Shown here piece after piece: positions 17,781 to 25,529 of a DNA stretch of 55,588 nt. The translations under genes were made by a program, and so were the position numbers. This DNA is from an uncultured Nitrososphaera sp. (GTDB lineage Archaea; Thermoproteota; Nitrososphaeria; Nitrososphaerales; Nitrososphaeraceae): the NCBI RefSeq assembly GCF_946478925.1, contig NZ_CAMLDP010000001.1:1-55588 (forward strand), in the 5' to 3' direction. Positions within the stretch are counted from its first letter, which is position 1, and the number at the start of each line of letters is the position of its first letter. The notes beneath the pieces are model-generated. The model made no database searches and was not told the origin of the DNA. It was given only the letters and a program-made list of their open reading frames with translations.

Positions 17781-18476
17781 TTGCTTGCTGCACAGCGCAT
17801 AATCGACATCATATTTGTGGCTCTGGCAATAATTGCGATCTGCATCACGGCCATTGTCGTTGCAAAGGTTGTGACTGACACGTTTCATACAATGAACTAT
17901 GCCAACGTTCAAGAAAACACCAAACTTATCATTACAAACCCTGACGCAAATCAGCAACTGTCCGGAAACCCGACATTGTCGCCAAGCCAGCGGAGTGGAG
18001 ACAAAAGTCAGGTAAACGGAAACAAATTTGCCGTGACTCTGGCAGATGCAGAGCCGGCAGGGCCACTTGACCACCCGGCAGCAAAGGCAGTGTACGAGTA
18101 TGCGCCTTTCACCCTTCCCATAACGTGGGGCGCGGTAGCAGGGACCGTCATCTGGCGGGGAAGGGTAAGGGCGCAGTGGAGCAAGCAGGGCTACGACTAT
18201 GACATGTTCAAGCTGGTCGCAAAAATGCGCGGGAGCCCGACCCGGCAAAAGCTTCTTGAAGCAGTCAAGAGCGAGCAAAAGAACAAGCTCCAGCTTGCAA
18301 ACGAGCTTGGAGTCGACTGGAAGACTGTGGACAACCACGTCGAGATGCTGCTTGAGGCTAGGCTTGTCGAGGAAAGGAACGTAATCGGAACCGCGAGGTA
18401 CTATTCCATAACGGAAAACGGGGCACGAGTTTTGGTCCTGCTTGCCGAAAGCGAGCTTGAAGGTGGCCAGCGATGA
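17781..18476 (+). CDS. Membrane-spanning winged-helix regulator
   Basis: A 231-residue protein that looks like a one-component sensor. Residues 7-31 form a strong transmembrane helix (IIDIIFVALAIIAICITAIV); residues 32-107 are a polar loop; residues 108-126 (APFTLPITWGAVAGTVIW) form a second hydrophobic segment; residues 140-225 are an ArsR-like winged helix (KLLEAVKSEQKNKLQLANEL, DWKTVDNHVEMLLEARLVEE). Two membrane passes would place the loop outside and the DNA-binding part in the cytosol. The start is TTG; no better start gives the full first helix. A small hydrophobic reading frame begins at its stop codon and a secreted-protein gene follows. Confidence 0.8.
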   Translation: MLAAQRIIDIIFVALAIIAICITAIVVAKVVTDTFHTMNYANVQENTKLIITNPDANQQLSGNPTLSPSQRSGDKSQVNGNKFAVTLADAEPAGPLDHPAAKAVYEYAPFTLPITWGAVAGTVIWRGRVRAQWSKQGYDYDMFKLVAKMRGSPTRQKLLEAVKSEQKNKLQLANELGVDWKTVDNHVEMLLEARLVEERNVIGTARYYSITENGARVLVLLAESELEGGQR

Positions 18477-18479
18477 AAA

Positions 18480-18629
18480 GTGACAAGCAGAGTTGCTTTT
18501 CTGGCAGGGGTTTTCTGTACGCTCGCGCTGACTTTGACGTTGCCTAATGTGCCAAGAGTGCCTGCGTGCAGCGCAGTGATGAGTATGAACAGTTTCTCCA
18601 TATCAGCGACAAGACGATGTCATGACTAA
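18480..18629 (+). CDS. Possible small hydrophobic exported peptide
   Basis: A 49-residue reading frame from a GTG three bases after the stop of the membrane regulator. It starts TSRVAFLAGVFCTLALTLTLP, a good signal-peptide or membrane helix with a central cysteine, then a short polar tail with another cysteine pair region (PACSAVM). It could be a real small secreted protein co-transcribed with the regulator, or the decayed start of a longer gene, as the tail has no recognisable content. I cannot decide from composition alone. Confidence 0.35.
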   Translation: MTSRVAFLAGVFCTLALTLTLPNVPRVPACSAVMSMNSFSISATRRCHD

Positions 18630-18725
18630 CTAACCGGCCTCGTTCAAAACAAAAAGAGCAAAGTCATCATTTACTTGCTGATCAATAGTCAACAATGCTT
18701 ATACTCAGCTTAACGTAACTATGAT

Positions 18726-19442
18726 GTGACTGGCAACTCCAAGAAAGCTTGTTCTAGTCAGAAGATAATTGCGGTTCTGTCGATTGCAGCAGTGGCAATA
18801 ATACTGGGTGCCTCACTGTTCTTCTTGTCCTCCACTGGCATGTCGATGCTGCAACTGCCAGTCCCTGCATTTACGATTGGAAAGAATGCCAATGCCGCAA
18901 CAACAACGACGACGATGGCAACAGCAGAAGCGTCTTCTTCTGCCGCCGTTCCTATTTTGAGTGGTCGACAACCAGGAGTCAGCTTGGAAGACAGTATAGC
19001 GGCACTATGTTGTCCAGCAAGTATTGACGCAATTCATGCACAGAAAGTCATTCAATTTACAAAAAGTGGAGGCAGCCAGTCTGAAGGATCTTCTCCAAGG
19101 TCTTTGGTGGTGACAAATCTTGTAAATGTAAATCAGACACGGACGCTGCAATTCCAATTCTTCGATGACGTTTCTGACGACGCCACGCCATCTGTTGTCC
19201 AGTGTGCAGATATCAAAGCAGTGGTAAAAGTCGACGGCAAGACTGTAGGTGTAACCCGCTGGTTAGGCTACGAAGGCAGGTCTCCACCCCTTCCACTCGA
19301 TACAGGAATTATAACGCTGCAAGGTATCCCCGAAGGCAAACATTCCCTGACGCTGATACCGATAACTAGGCTCGGCGGTTGCAACACTGAAGGTTGGCTA
19401 TATGCTTGGGGTGGCACACTGGTGGTTTTTGGCCAGCCATGA
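18726..19442 (+). CDS. Hypothetical exported/membrane-anchored protein
   Basis: A 238-residue protein with an N-terminal anchor (residues 13-35, KIIAVLSIAAVAIILGASLFF) followed by a Thr/Ala/Ser-rich linker (TTTTTMATAEASSSAAVP) and a beta-rich extracellular domain from about residue 85. A CC pair (ALCCPA) and two more cysteines (VVQCADI, GGCNTEG) could form disulfides. I do not recognise the family. The start is GTG. It lies behind the membrane regulator, which may control it. Confidence 0.65.
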   Translation: MTGNSKKACSSQKIIAVLSIAAVAIILGASLFFLSSTGMSMLQLPVPAFTIGKNANAATTTTTMATAEASSSAAVPILSGRQPGVSLEDSIAALCCPASIDAIHAQKVIQFTKSGGSQSEGSSPRSLVVTNLVNVNQTRTLQFQFFDDVSDDATPSVVQCADIKAVVKVDGKTVGVTRWLGYEGRSPPLPLDTGIITLQGIPEGKHSLTLIPITRLGGCNTEGWLYAWGGTLVVFGQP

Positions 19443-19615
19443 GATGATGAATAGTCGTCATGTTTTTTGATCCTGTGTATGACAAGATGCAGTAAAGGAC
19501 TAGAGGAGAGAAGTAATTGCATACATACACAACAAATCACATTGACCAGATTCATGTCTGCCACTATCGCTTAGACTCGTACACCGAGTGTTGCCACCGA
19601 TGCTCATGTTAGAGT

Positions 19616-19822
19616 CTAGTCGTGACTTTTAGATCGAACAGCTTCAGCGGTTACTGCCTCTTGGATAGCCTTGTAAATCTCTTGCATCTTCCTGTGGTGC
19701 TCTGCCTTTGTAAAGTCTCCTGCCGTAGTAGCGATATGTTCCAGCTCCTCGTGATAAGCAATCTTGTCATCTATAGTATCAGTAGCACCAGAACTAGAAC
19801 TGTCACTAGAGTCGGTAAGCAT
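19616..19822 (-). CDS. Small hypothetical helical protein
   Basis: About 68 residues from the ATG at 19822 (a GTG two codons earlier is possible). The first 16 residues are Ser/Thr/Asp-rich and the rest is one or two charged helices (DDKIAYHEELEHIATTAGDF, HHRKMQEIYKAIQEAV). Composition is compatible with a real small cytosolic protein; the family is unknown. An A+T-rich stretch (ATAATATTC on the plus strand near 19830-19855) could be its promoter. Confidence 0.5.
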   Translation of the reverse strand: MLTDSSDSSSSGATDTIDDKIAYHEELEHIATTAGDFTKAEHHRKMQEIYKAIQEAVTAEAVRSKSHD

Positions 19823-19937
19823 TTTCACATAATATTCACGAGTATTATTCTTTTGAGTCTTTAGCTACCGCTTTTTATGTCGCGTAATCGAATCAGCAGA
19901 TAACAGCTGTAAAAAAAAATAAAGTAATTTCCAAAAT

Positions 19938-19948
19938 TCTTATTATAG
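19938..19948 (+). promoter_or_regulatory. TATA box of the luciferase-like monooxygenase gene
   Basis: The A+T block TCTTATTATAG lies about 27-37 bp before the ATG at 19975. The spacing suggests a leaderless mRNA. Confidence 0.45.
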
Positions 19949-19974
19949 CTGCTACGGCTTTTGCATGTACAGAT

Positions 19975-20907
19975 ATGAAGGTCGGAATATTATTGCCGCA
20001 AGTTACAGAGCACGCTACCAAAGAAAACGTGTTGTATGTAGCAAAGGAAGCAGAAAAGGAGGGTCTCGATTCTGTCTGGGTGTTTGAGCGCCTCCTGTGG
20101 CCGCTAAAGCCGCAGACGCCATACGTTGCGACTCCTGACGGTTCCCTTCCAACAGAATACCAGAACGTGCTTGACCCACTTGAAACTCTCACCTACGTAG
20201 CAGGAAACACTACGAAAATTTCTCTAGGAACCTGCCTTATTGACATGCTCTTCCACAATCCCGTCGTGCTGGCAAGAAGGTTTGCTACGCTAGACGTCCT
20301 TTCGGGTGGGCGGGCTATCGCCGGCCTCGGCATCGGATGGTCAAAAGACGAGTACGAGGTGTCCGGCGTGCCGTACAACCAGAGGGGAGCAAGGGCAGAC
20401 GAATTTTTGCAGGCGCTAAAGCGGATATGGACTGATGACGTGGTCGAGTTCAAGGGCCAGTTCTACAACATACCGGCTTCAAGAATCGGCCCCAAGCCCG
20501 TGCAAAAGCCGCATCCCCCGGTGCTTCTCGGCGGGTTCAGCCCAAAGGTGATCTCTAGGATAGTAAACTATGCAGACGGCTGGCTGCCCATTGCAGGATT
20601 CGGACCGCTGGAACAGCTTGAACAGGCGGTAGGCGGCTTGAGGGAAGGCGCAAGAAAGGCAGGCAAAGACCCATCAAAGATCCGCGCGTTCGTGCTGTCA
20701 TATCCAAACGTGATAGATTCTTCTTCCAACCAGCAGCAGAGGTGGCCCATGACCGGCACCATCGACCAGATTGGAAGCGACATAGAGCGGATCAAAGCGA
20801 TAGAGGGAGTAGACCACATAATATTCGGTTACGCCTTTACTTCTGTGGGCAAGGACGTGAAAAAGATGATGGAGATAACAAAACAGCTCGCTAGGTTTGC
20901 CAGGTAG
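19975..20907 (+). CDS. LLM-class (luciferase-like) F420-dependent oxidoreductase
   Basis: A 310-residue TIM-barrel flavin/deazaflavin enzyme. MKVGILLPQVTEHATKENV, the DSVWVFERLLWP segment, TTKISLGTCLID, NPVVLARRFATLDVLSGGRAIAGLGIGW and KPHPPVLLGGFSPKVISRIVNYADGWLP are the family's conserved blocks. The cofactor F420 is inferred from the family and from the neighbouring PPOX-type gene that points toward it. Substrate unknown. Confidence 0.88.
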   Translation: MKVGILLPQVTEHATKENVLYVAKEAEKEGLDSVWVFERLLWPLKPQTPYVATPDGSLPTEYQNVLDPLETLTYVAGNTTKISLGTCLIDMLFHNPVVLARRFATLDVLSGGRAIAGLGIGWSKDEYEVSGVPYNQRGARADEFLQALKRIWTDDVVEFKGQFYNIPASRIGPKPVQKPHPPVLLGGFSPKVISRIVNYADGWLPIAGFGPLEQLEQAVGGLREGARKAGKDPSKIRAFVLSYPNVIDSSSNQQQRWPMTGTIDQIGSDIERIKAIEGVDHIIFGYAFTSVGKDVKKMMEITKQLARFAR

Positions 20908-20928
20908 GCAAACGCAAACGTACTGGAA

Positions 20929-21378
20929 TCAAGAGTTGCGCCACGACGTTACCTTTTCCGGCCGGATGACGATGCAAGATTCACCCGGCCCTACTTTTTG
21001 ATACTGGGGATATTTCGCAATCAATTTTTTGTAGACTTTTTGCAACCGTATGCCTCCTTGCGTTTTGCTTGCTATCGATGCCTTTCCCTGTATCATTACA
21101 AAGGCCAGCCTTGTCCAGTCGTCATCATCATAATACTCGTCGATGAGCAGGGTGACGTTAGGATTACCCTGTATGTTCCTAACCCGTTTCAGTTTCTCCG
21201 GCTTGACCGTCTTTTTCTTTTCATCTATCGGCACAAAGAAACAGCTGCCGTCAAACACAAATACTACGGGCACCAAGTGAGGCCGGGACTCTGAATCCAC
21301 CGTTGCTAGCCTTGCAACTCTGGCTCTTTCAACAAGTTCTTTGACATCAGGGGCTATAACAAGGACATCGTCATCCAT
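20929..21378 (-). CDS. PPOX-class (pyridoxamine 5'-phosphate oxidase-like) probable F420-dependent protein
   Basis: A 149-residue split-beta-barrel protein. RVARLATVDSESRPHLVPVVFVFDG, FFVPIDEKKKTVKPEKLKRVRNI, NPNVTLLIDEYYDDDDWTRLAFVMIQGKA are the core strands of the TIGR03668-type PPOX proteins, which bind F420 and probably reduce or bind a tetrapyrrole or other small ligand. It converges on the luciferase-like gene with 21 bp between their stops. Confidence 0.85.
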   Translation of the reverse strand: MDDDVLVIAPDVKELVERARVARLATVDSESRPHLVPVVFVFDGSCFFVPIDEKKKTVKPEKLKRVRNIQGNPNVTLLIDEYYDDDDWTRLAFVMIQGKASIASKTQGGIRLQKVYKKLIAKYPQYQKVGPGESCIVIRPEKVTSWRNS

Positions 21379-21473
21379 AGCTCTCTATCTACAAGACGGT
21401 GCCTAGCTCATAAAAGTGCAGGCGACGGCGTTTCATTTTAAGCAGATATTTTTTTGGCGCCAGTCAGGGATGG

Positions 21474-21725
21474 CTAGCCGTGGCTATGCAGTTCCACCAC
21501 TACCATCATAGTCTGTGTCGCCTTGACCTTTTCGATGCGCCTTATGCGCCGGTTTATCACTTCCTTCAGCCGGTCCTCAGTGTCCGCCCAAACTTTGACG
21601 ATTATGTCAAAAGTAGAGCCATAAATCTGGCTGGCCTCGACGACCCCTGGCAGGGTCTTGAGCTCGTCAATGACGGCGTTCTCGCACCCTAGTTCGCAGT
21701 TTATCAGGATGTACGCGGATGCCAT
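21474..21725 (-). CDS. Stand-alone Lrp/AsnC ligand-binding (RAM) domain protein
   Basis: An 83-residue protein with only the alpha-beta RAM sandwich of Lrp regulators (SAYILINCELGCENAVIDEL, EASQIYGSTFDIIVKVWADT, RRIEKVKATQTMMVV) and no DNA-binding domain. Such proteins can bind amino acids or mix with full Lrp proteins as oligomers. It lies downstream of glutamine synthetase in the same direction, and a full Lrp protein diverges from that gene, so a role in nitrogen control is a reasonable inference. Confidence 0.88.
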   Translation of the reverse strand: MASAYILINCELGCENAVIDELKTLPGVVEASQIYGSTFDIIVKVWADTEDRLKEVINRRIRRIEKVKATQTMMVVVELHSHG

Positions 21726-21749
21726 GGAACCACAACAGTACCATCGTCA

Positions 21750-23180
21750 TTACACATCGTAGTACATCCGGAACTGCCGCTCCTTTGAACAGTCGCCGGC
21801 TTCTGCCACCTCTTTCTCCTTGAGGTCAAGGTAGGTCTCTAGCAGTTCGTCGCTAAAGCACGATTTCAAGTATCCTGAATCGCTCTCTAGTGCGGCAAGC
21901 GAATCCTGCAGGCTACCCGGCAGTGGCCTTATCCCGAGGCTGCTCCTCTGGCCGTCGGACATTTTGTAAATGTTTTCGTTCACAGGATCGCCAGGGTCAA
22001 TCTTTTTCCTGATGCCGTCAAGGCCGGCAGACACAATCGCCGAAAACGCCAGGTACGGGTTGGCAGAGGGGTCCGGCGCACGGAATTCGACGCGCTTTGA
22101 ACGCGAGCTTCCTCTCTCGTTCACCGGCACCCGGATGACTGCAGACCTGTTTCCCCGGGACCAGGCGGCGTATACCGGCGCTTCAAAGCCGGGGACCATC
22201 CTGCGGTACGAGTTTACCGTCGGCGCGACGAGCGCGGCCAGGGAAGCAGAGTGGTCCAACAGCCCTCCGATAAAGTACCTCCCCGCTTGGCTGAACTCGG
22301 CGTATTTGTCAGAAGGATCGTAGAAAATGTTCTCTGCCGCCGGCGACTTGGCCCACAGGCTCGTGCTGACGTGCATACCCGAGCCGTTGTCGCCGGCCCT
22401 CCTGTCGCCTTCGTCAAAGACCGGCTTGGGCATAAAGTTCGCCACCTTGTTGTGTTTTTTTGCCACGTTTCTGACGACGTCTTTGTACACCTGGACGTTG
22501 TCTGCCGACTTTGTCAGCGTATCGTGCACAAAGTTGATCTCTATCTGGCCGCTGCTTGCGACTTCGTGGTTCAGGTTCGTGACGTTTATAGAGTAGTATT
22601 TTTCCAGCATCTTGGCTACCTCGAACCTGAACTCCAAAAGCGAGTCCTGGAAGGGCGGCGCGTCGTACCCGCCCTTTCTGCGGAGCGGGTACTTGCTTCC
22701 GCCTTCGTCTTCCACCGACACGATTTCAATCCCGCGGTCGCCAAAAACGACGTCGTCAAATACAAAGCACTCGACTTCTGGTCCTACCTGGCACGCAAGG
22801 CCCTCGCTGGCGAGGCGCTCCTCCACGCACTGCGACACGTGCCGGGGGTCGCGGAGCAACCTGCCCCTGCCGAATCCCCTGTACACGTCGGCAATCACTG
22901 TCGCCACGCTAAAGCCGGGCACAGGGACTTTTCTCAGAGTCGACCTGTCGGGGACCAGGAGCAGGTCCGACTCGTCTATCGTGGCATAGCCCCTGACCGA
23001 CGAGCCATCCAGGCCGACTCCGCTCTTGAAATGCTCGTACAGTTTCCCGGTCCCGCTGAAAACGTATTTTGCCAAGAACCGGCCTGGAACGTCCGTGTAC
23101 CTTACCTGTATAAACTCGGCTCCCGCAATGTCGTCGGGGCTGTGCTGCCGCAGCTCTTGCGAATCTTCCCTGAGTGACAT
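21750..23180 (-). CDS. glnA: Glutamine synthetase family protein
   Basis: A 476-residue GS catalytic-fold protein: LDGSSVRGY in the N-domain, the metal-binding GPEVECFVFD, NHEVASSGQIEIN, GDNGSGMHVSTSLW, NSYRRMVPGFEAPVYAAWSRGNRSAVIRVP and VEFRAPDPSANPYLAFSAI. In most type I enzymes the HVS position reads H-x-H; here the second His is Ser. Type II enzymes have Asn there, so activity is not excluded. The ATG at 23180 is chosen over an upstream frame extension because it gives the normal N-terminus and leaves a 113-bp divergent promoter with Lrp. Confidence 0.9.
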   Translation of the reverse strand: MSLREDSQELRQHSPDDIAGAEFIQVRYTDVPGRFLAKYVFSGTGKLYEHFKSGVGLDGSSVRGYATIDESDLLLVPDRSTLRKVPVPGFSVATVIADVYRGFGRGRLLRDPRHVSQCVEERLASEGLACQVGPEVECFVFDDVVFGDRGIEIVSVEDEGGSKYPLRRKGGYDAPPFQDSLLEFRFEVAKMLEKYYSINVTNLNHEVASSGQIEINFVHDTLTKSADNVQVYKDVVRNVAKKHNKVANFMPKPVFDEGDRRAGDNGSGMHVSTSLWAKSPAAENIFYDPSDKYAEFSQAGRYFIGGLLDHSASLAALVAPTVNSYRRMVPGFEAPVYAAWSRGNRSAVIRVPVNERGSSRSKRVEFRAPDPSANPYLAFSAIVSAGLDGIRKKIDPGDPVNENIYKMSDGQRSSLGIRPLPGSLQDSLAALESDSGYLKSCFSDELLETYLDLKEKEVAEAGDCSKERQFRMYYDV

Positions 23181-23293
23181 ATATCTGCTATAAGATAGGC
23201 AGTTGTCTGATATAAGGTCATTGACGGTTATTGTTAAAATCTGGAAACTAGATTCAGAAAATACTTTATATCTGTTAAATCCATACCTGCACG
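23181..23293. promoter_or_regulatory. Divergent promoter region of glutamine synthetase and Lrp genes
   Basis: A 113-bp A+T-rich gap. On the plus side ACTTTATATCTG (about 23262-23273) lies 20-32 bp before the Lrp ATG; on the minus side the sequence around 23201-23217 (TGTCTGATATAAGG on the plus strand) can serve glutamine synthetase. A shared Lrp operator is likely but I see no clear palindrome. Confidence 0.45.
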
Positions 23294-23743
23294 ATGACCA
23301 TGGACAAGACAGACGTAAAGATACTGGAAAAGCTGCTGTCAGACGCCCGGATGTCCTACCGCAGGGTGGCTGAGGAAATTGGAGTCTCGCCTCCGACCGT
23401 GCTTGCAAGGGTGGAAAAACTGGAAAAGGGAGGAATAGTCAAGTCCTATTCTGCCATGCTTGACCACGAAAAACTGGGCTACGACCTGACTGCCATAATC
23501 GACATAACTGCTGCAAAGGGCAAGATAATCGAGCTTGAAAAGCAGATTGCCAGGTTCCCAAACGTCTGTGCAGTTTATGATATTACTGGCCTGACGGACA
23601 TGGTAATCATTGCCAAGTTCAAAAACAGAAAGGAGCTCAGCAACTTTGTAAAAAAAGACCTTTCTTTGCCGTACGTGGAAAGGACAAACACCCATGTAGT
23701 GCTGATAACCGTGAAAGAAGATTTCAGGTTTGTTGAAAGCTAG
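23294..23743 (+). CDS. Lrp/AsnC-family transcription regulator
   Basis: A 149-residue regulator with an N-terminal helix-turn-helix (ILEKLLSDARMSYRRVAEEI, VSPPTVLARVEKLEKGGIV) and a C-terminal RAM domain (DLTAIIDITAAKG, CAVYDITGLTDMVIIAKF). It diverges from glutamine synthetase and sits between that gene and glutamate dehydrogenase, so it probably senses an amino acid and controls nitrogen assimilation. Confidence 0.9.
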   Translation: MTMDKTDVKILEKLLSDARMSYRRVAEEIGVSPPTVLARVEKLEKGGIVKSYSAMLDHEKLGYDLTAIIDITAAKGKIIELEKQIARFPNVCAVYDITGLTDMVIIAKFKNRKELSNFVKKDLSLPYVERTNTHVVLITVKEDFRFVES

Positions 23744-23758
23744 TTTAAAAGAACTATC

Positions 23759-23808
23759 GCGCGTACGGCAGGTTCCACTGGAAGCACGCCCCCTCCTCTC
23801 GTACGCGC
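23759..23808. repeat. Structured repeat element, copy 1
   Basis: Between the convergent Lrp and glutamate dehydrogenase genes. Outer arms GCGCGTACG (23759-23767) and CGTACGCGC (23800-23808) are perfect complements; inside is a 25-bp core (23772-23796, starting GTTCCACTGGAAGC) that recurs exactly, in opposite orientation, at 51869-51893. The core holds a small TTCC-ACT-GGAA hairpin. It may be a bidirectional terminator, a small RNA or a dispersed genomic repeat. Confidence 0.6.
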
Positions 23809-23833
23809 AGAGACAGAAGGAAAGAAGAAAGGA

Positions 23834-25087
23834 TTATGGCCAGAGGCCGCGGATCTTTATCGCTTCTGTGACCCTGTTGACGGCCAACACCATCGACGCC
23901 TTGCGCATGTTGACGCCATACTCCTCGTGCGTGTGATAGATGTCGAGGAACGCCTTGGTGATGTTCTTGTCGAGCTTTTGGTTGACCTCGTCCTCGGCCC
24001 AATACTCGCGCCTCAGGTTCTGCAGCCACTCAAAGTACGACACTGTCACTCCGCCGCCGTTTGCCAGGATGTCCGGTATCACGAGCGTCTTGTTCTTGAA
24101 CAGGACGTCGTCGGCCTCCGGAGTCGTCGGCCCGTTGGCGGCTTCTGCTACAATCTTGGCCTTGACGTTTCTGGCATTCTTGCTGTTTATCTGGTTTTCA
24201 AGCGCGGCCGGTATCAGGATCGTGCAGTCGGTTTCCAGCAGGTCCTCGTTGCTTATCGACTTGGCGTCTGCAAAGCCGACGACAGAGCCGGTCTTTTCCT
24301 TGTGCTTGCGCAACGCCTGCACAGAAATGCCGGCCTTGTTGTAGACGCCGCCCTTTGAATCAGACGCTGCAATCACGGTCGCGCCCTGCTCCTCCACTAG
24401 CTGCGACGCAAACTGGCCAGCGTTGCCAAAGCCCTGCACCGCGACAGTCGAGTTTTTCATGTTGATTTTCAGTTTCTTTGCCGCTTCTCTCACGGTAAAC
24501 GACAGCCCCCTGCCGGTCGCCTCGTTTCTGCCGAGCGAGCCCCCAATGGGAATGGGCTTGCCGGTGATTATCTCTGGCTGGACGTAGTTGCCCTTTAGCG
24601 CAGAGTAGGTGTCCATAATCCACGCCATCTCGTTGCCTCCGGTGTAGACGTCTGGGGCAGGGATGTCGGTGTGTGGGCCGATGATGTCAGCGATGCCGTA
24701 GGCGTAGCGCCGGGTCATCCTTTCAAGTTCGCCCTTTGACATCTCTTTTGGGTTGCAGATGATTCCGCCCTTGCCACCGCCGTACGGGATGTCGGCAACT
24801 GCGCACTTCCATGTCATCCACATGGACAGGGCCTTTACCTCATCGATAGAGACCTGCGGGTGGTAGCGGATTCCGCCCTTGTACGGGCCACGGGCGTCGT
24901 TGTGCTGCGACCTAAAACCTGTGAAAACCTTGATCTCGCCAGAGTCCATCTTGACTGGTATAGAGACTGTGAGCACGCGCTTTGGGTGCGCCAGGATCTG
25001 GTGCATCCCCTTGTCGAGCTTTATCAGTTTCGCGACTTCGTCAAGCTGCTTGAGCGCCATCTCAAACGGGTTGATCGGCTGGGACAT
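23834..25087 (-). CDS. gdhA: Glutamate dehydrogenase (Glu/Leu/Phe/Val family)
   Basis: A 417-residue cytosolic enzyme that interconverts 2-oxoglutarate plus ammonia and glutamate. The segment GGIRYHPQVSIDEVKALSMW contains the substrate-binding Lys region, PYGGGKGGI holds the catalytic lysine loop, DIPAPDVYTGGNEMAWI follows, and VAVQGFGNAGQFASQLV is the nucleotide-binding Rossmann motif. An ammonia oxidiser needs it for assimilation, in line with the adjacent glutamine synthetase and Lrp genes. Cofactor preference cannot be read. Confidence 0.95.
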   Translation of the reverse strand: MSQPINPFEMALKQLDEVAKLIKLDKGMHQILAHPKRVLTVSIPVKMDSGEIKVFTGFRSQHNDARGPYKGGIRYHPQVSIDEVKALSMWMTWKCAVADIPYGGGKGGIICNPKEMSKGELERMTRRYAYGIADIIGPHTDIPAPDVYTGGNEMAWIMDTYSALKGNYVQPEIITGKPIPIGGSLGRNEATGRGLSFTVREAAKKLKINMKNSTVAVQGFGNAGQFASQLVEEQGATVIAASDSKGGVYNKAGISVQALRKHKEKTGSVVGFADAKSISNEDLLETDCTILIPAALENQINSKNARNVKAKIVAEAANGPTTPEADDVLFKNKTLVIPDILANGGGVTVSYFEWLQNLRREYWAEDEVNQKLDKNITKAFLDIYHTHEEYGVNMRKASMVLAVNRVTEAIKIRGLWP

Positions 25088-25143
25088 GACACCGATCTAA
25101 CAAAACAGTGTATTTAAGCCTAAGGTTTTTCCTAAGGGAAAGC

Positions 25144-25497
25144 CTAGGCGTTCATGCGCTGCGAGATGAGCGACCGAAGCTCCTCGTCACTCTTGCCGGC
25201 ATGGTCTATTCCAAGCGACGTTGCCATCATCTCCAGTTTCTCCCGCTCTGTTGCGACGGGGCTTGTTATCCTGGGAGTCTTGATGACGCCGGCATCCCTC
25301 CTTGCCTGCTCGGTGGCGTCTTGCATTTCTTGCTGGAACTGCTGGCGGGCCTTTTCGTACTCGCCCATAGCCTTTCCGAGCGTGCGAGAGACCTGCGGCA
25401 GGCGTTTTGTGCCAAAGATGAGCACGAGCGCGACTAGGATTATGATCGCCCACTCTGACCCCCCTATGTCCAGAAGAAGCAGGCCGGAAAACGGCAT
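25144..25497 (-). CDS. tatA: Twin-arginine translocase subunit TatA/E-like
   Basis: A 117-residue protein with the TatA arrangement: a short N-terminal membrane helix (LDIGGSEWAIIILVALVLIFG), a hinge with KRLPQVSRTLGKAMGEY, then a long charged amphipathic helix (YEKARQQFQQEMQDATEQ) and a polar tail. It forms the pore for export of folded proteins. TatC is not in the window. The gene is single, 56 bp from gdhA. Confidence 0.9.
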   Translation of the reverse strand: MPFSGLLLLDIGGSEWAIIILVALVLIFGTKRLPQVSRTLGKAMGEYEKARQQFQQEMQDATEQARRDAGVIKTPRITSPVATEREKLEMMATSLGIDHAGKSDEELRSLISQRMNA

Positions 25498-25529
25498 ATT
25501 TGTACGTGTACACTGATTATGAACGGGAA

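Noticed and set aside
23181..23408. 76-residue N-terminal extension of glutamine synthetase
   Set aside because: It overlaps the start of the divergent Lrp gene and has no family similarity.
23754..24029. A 91-residue frame covering repeat copy 1 and the gdhA end
   Set aside because: Shadow of gdhA in another frame; the shared repeat makes it look similar to a frame at 51.9 kb but no start signal or composition supports it.
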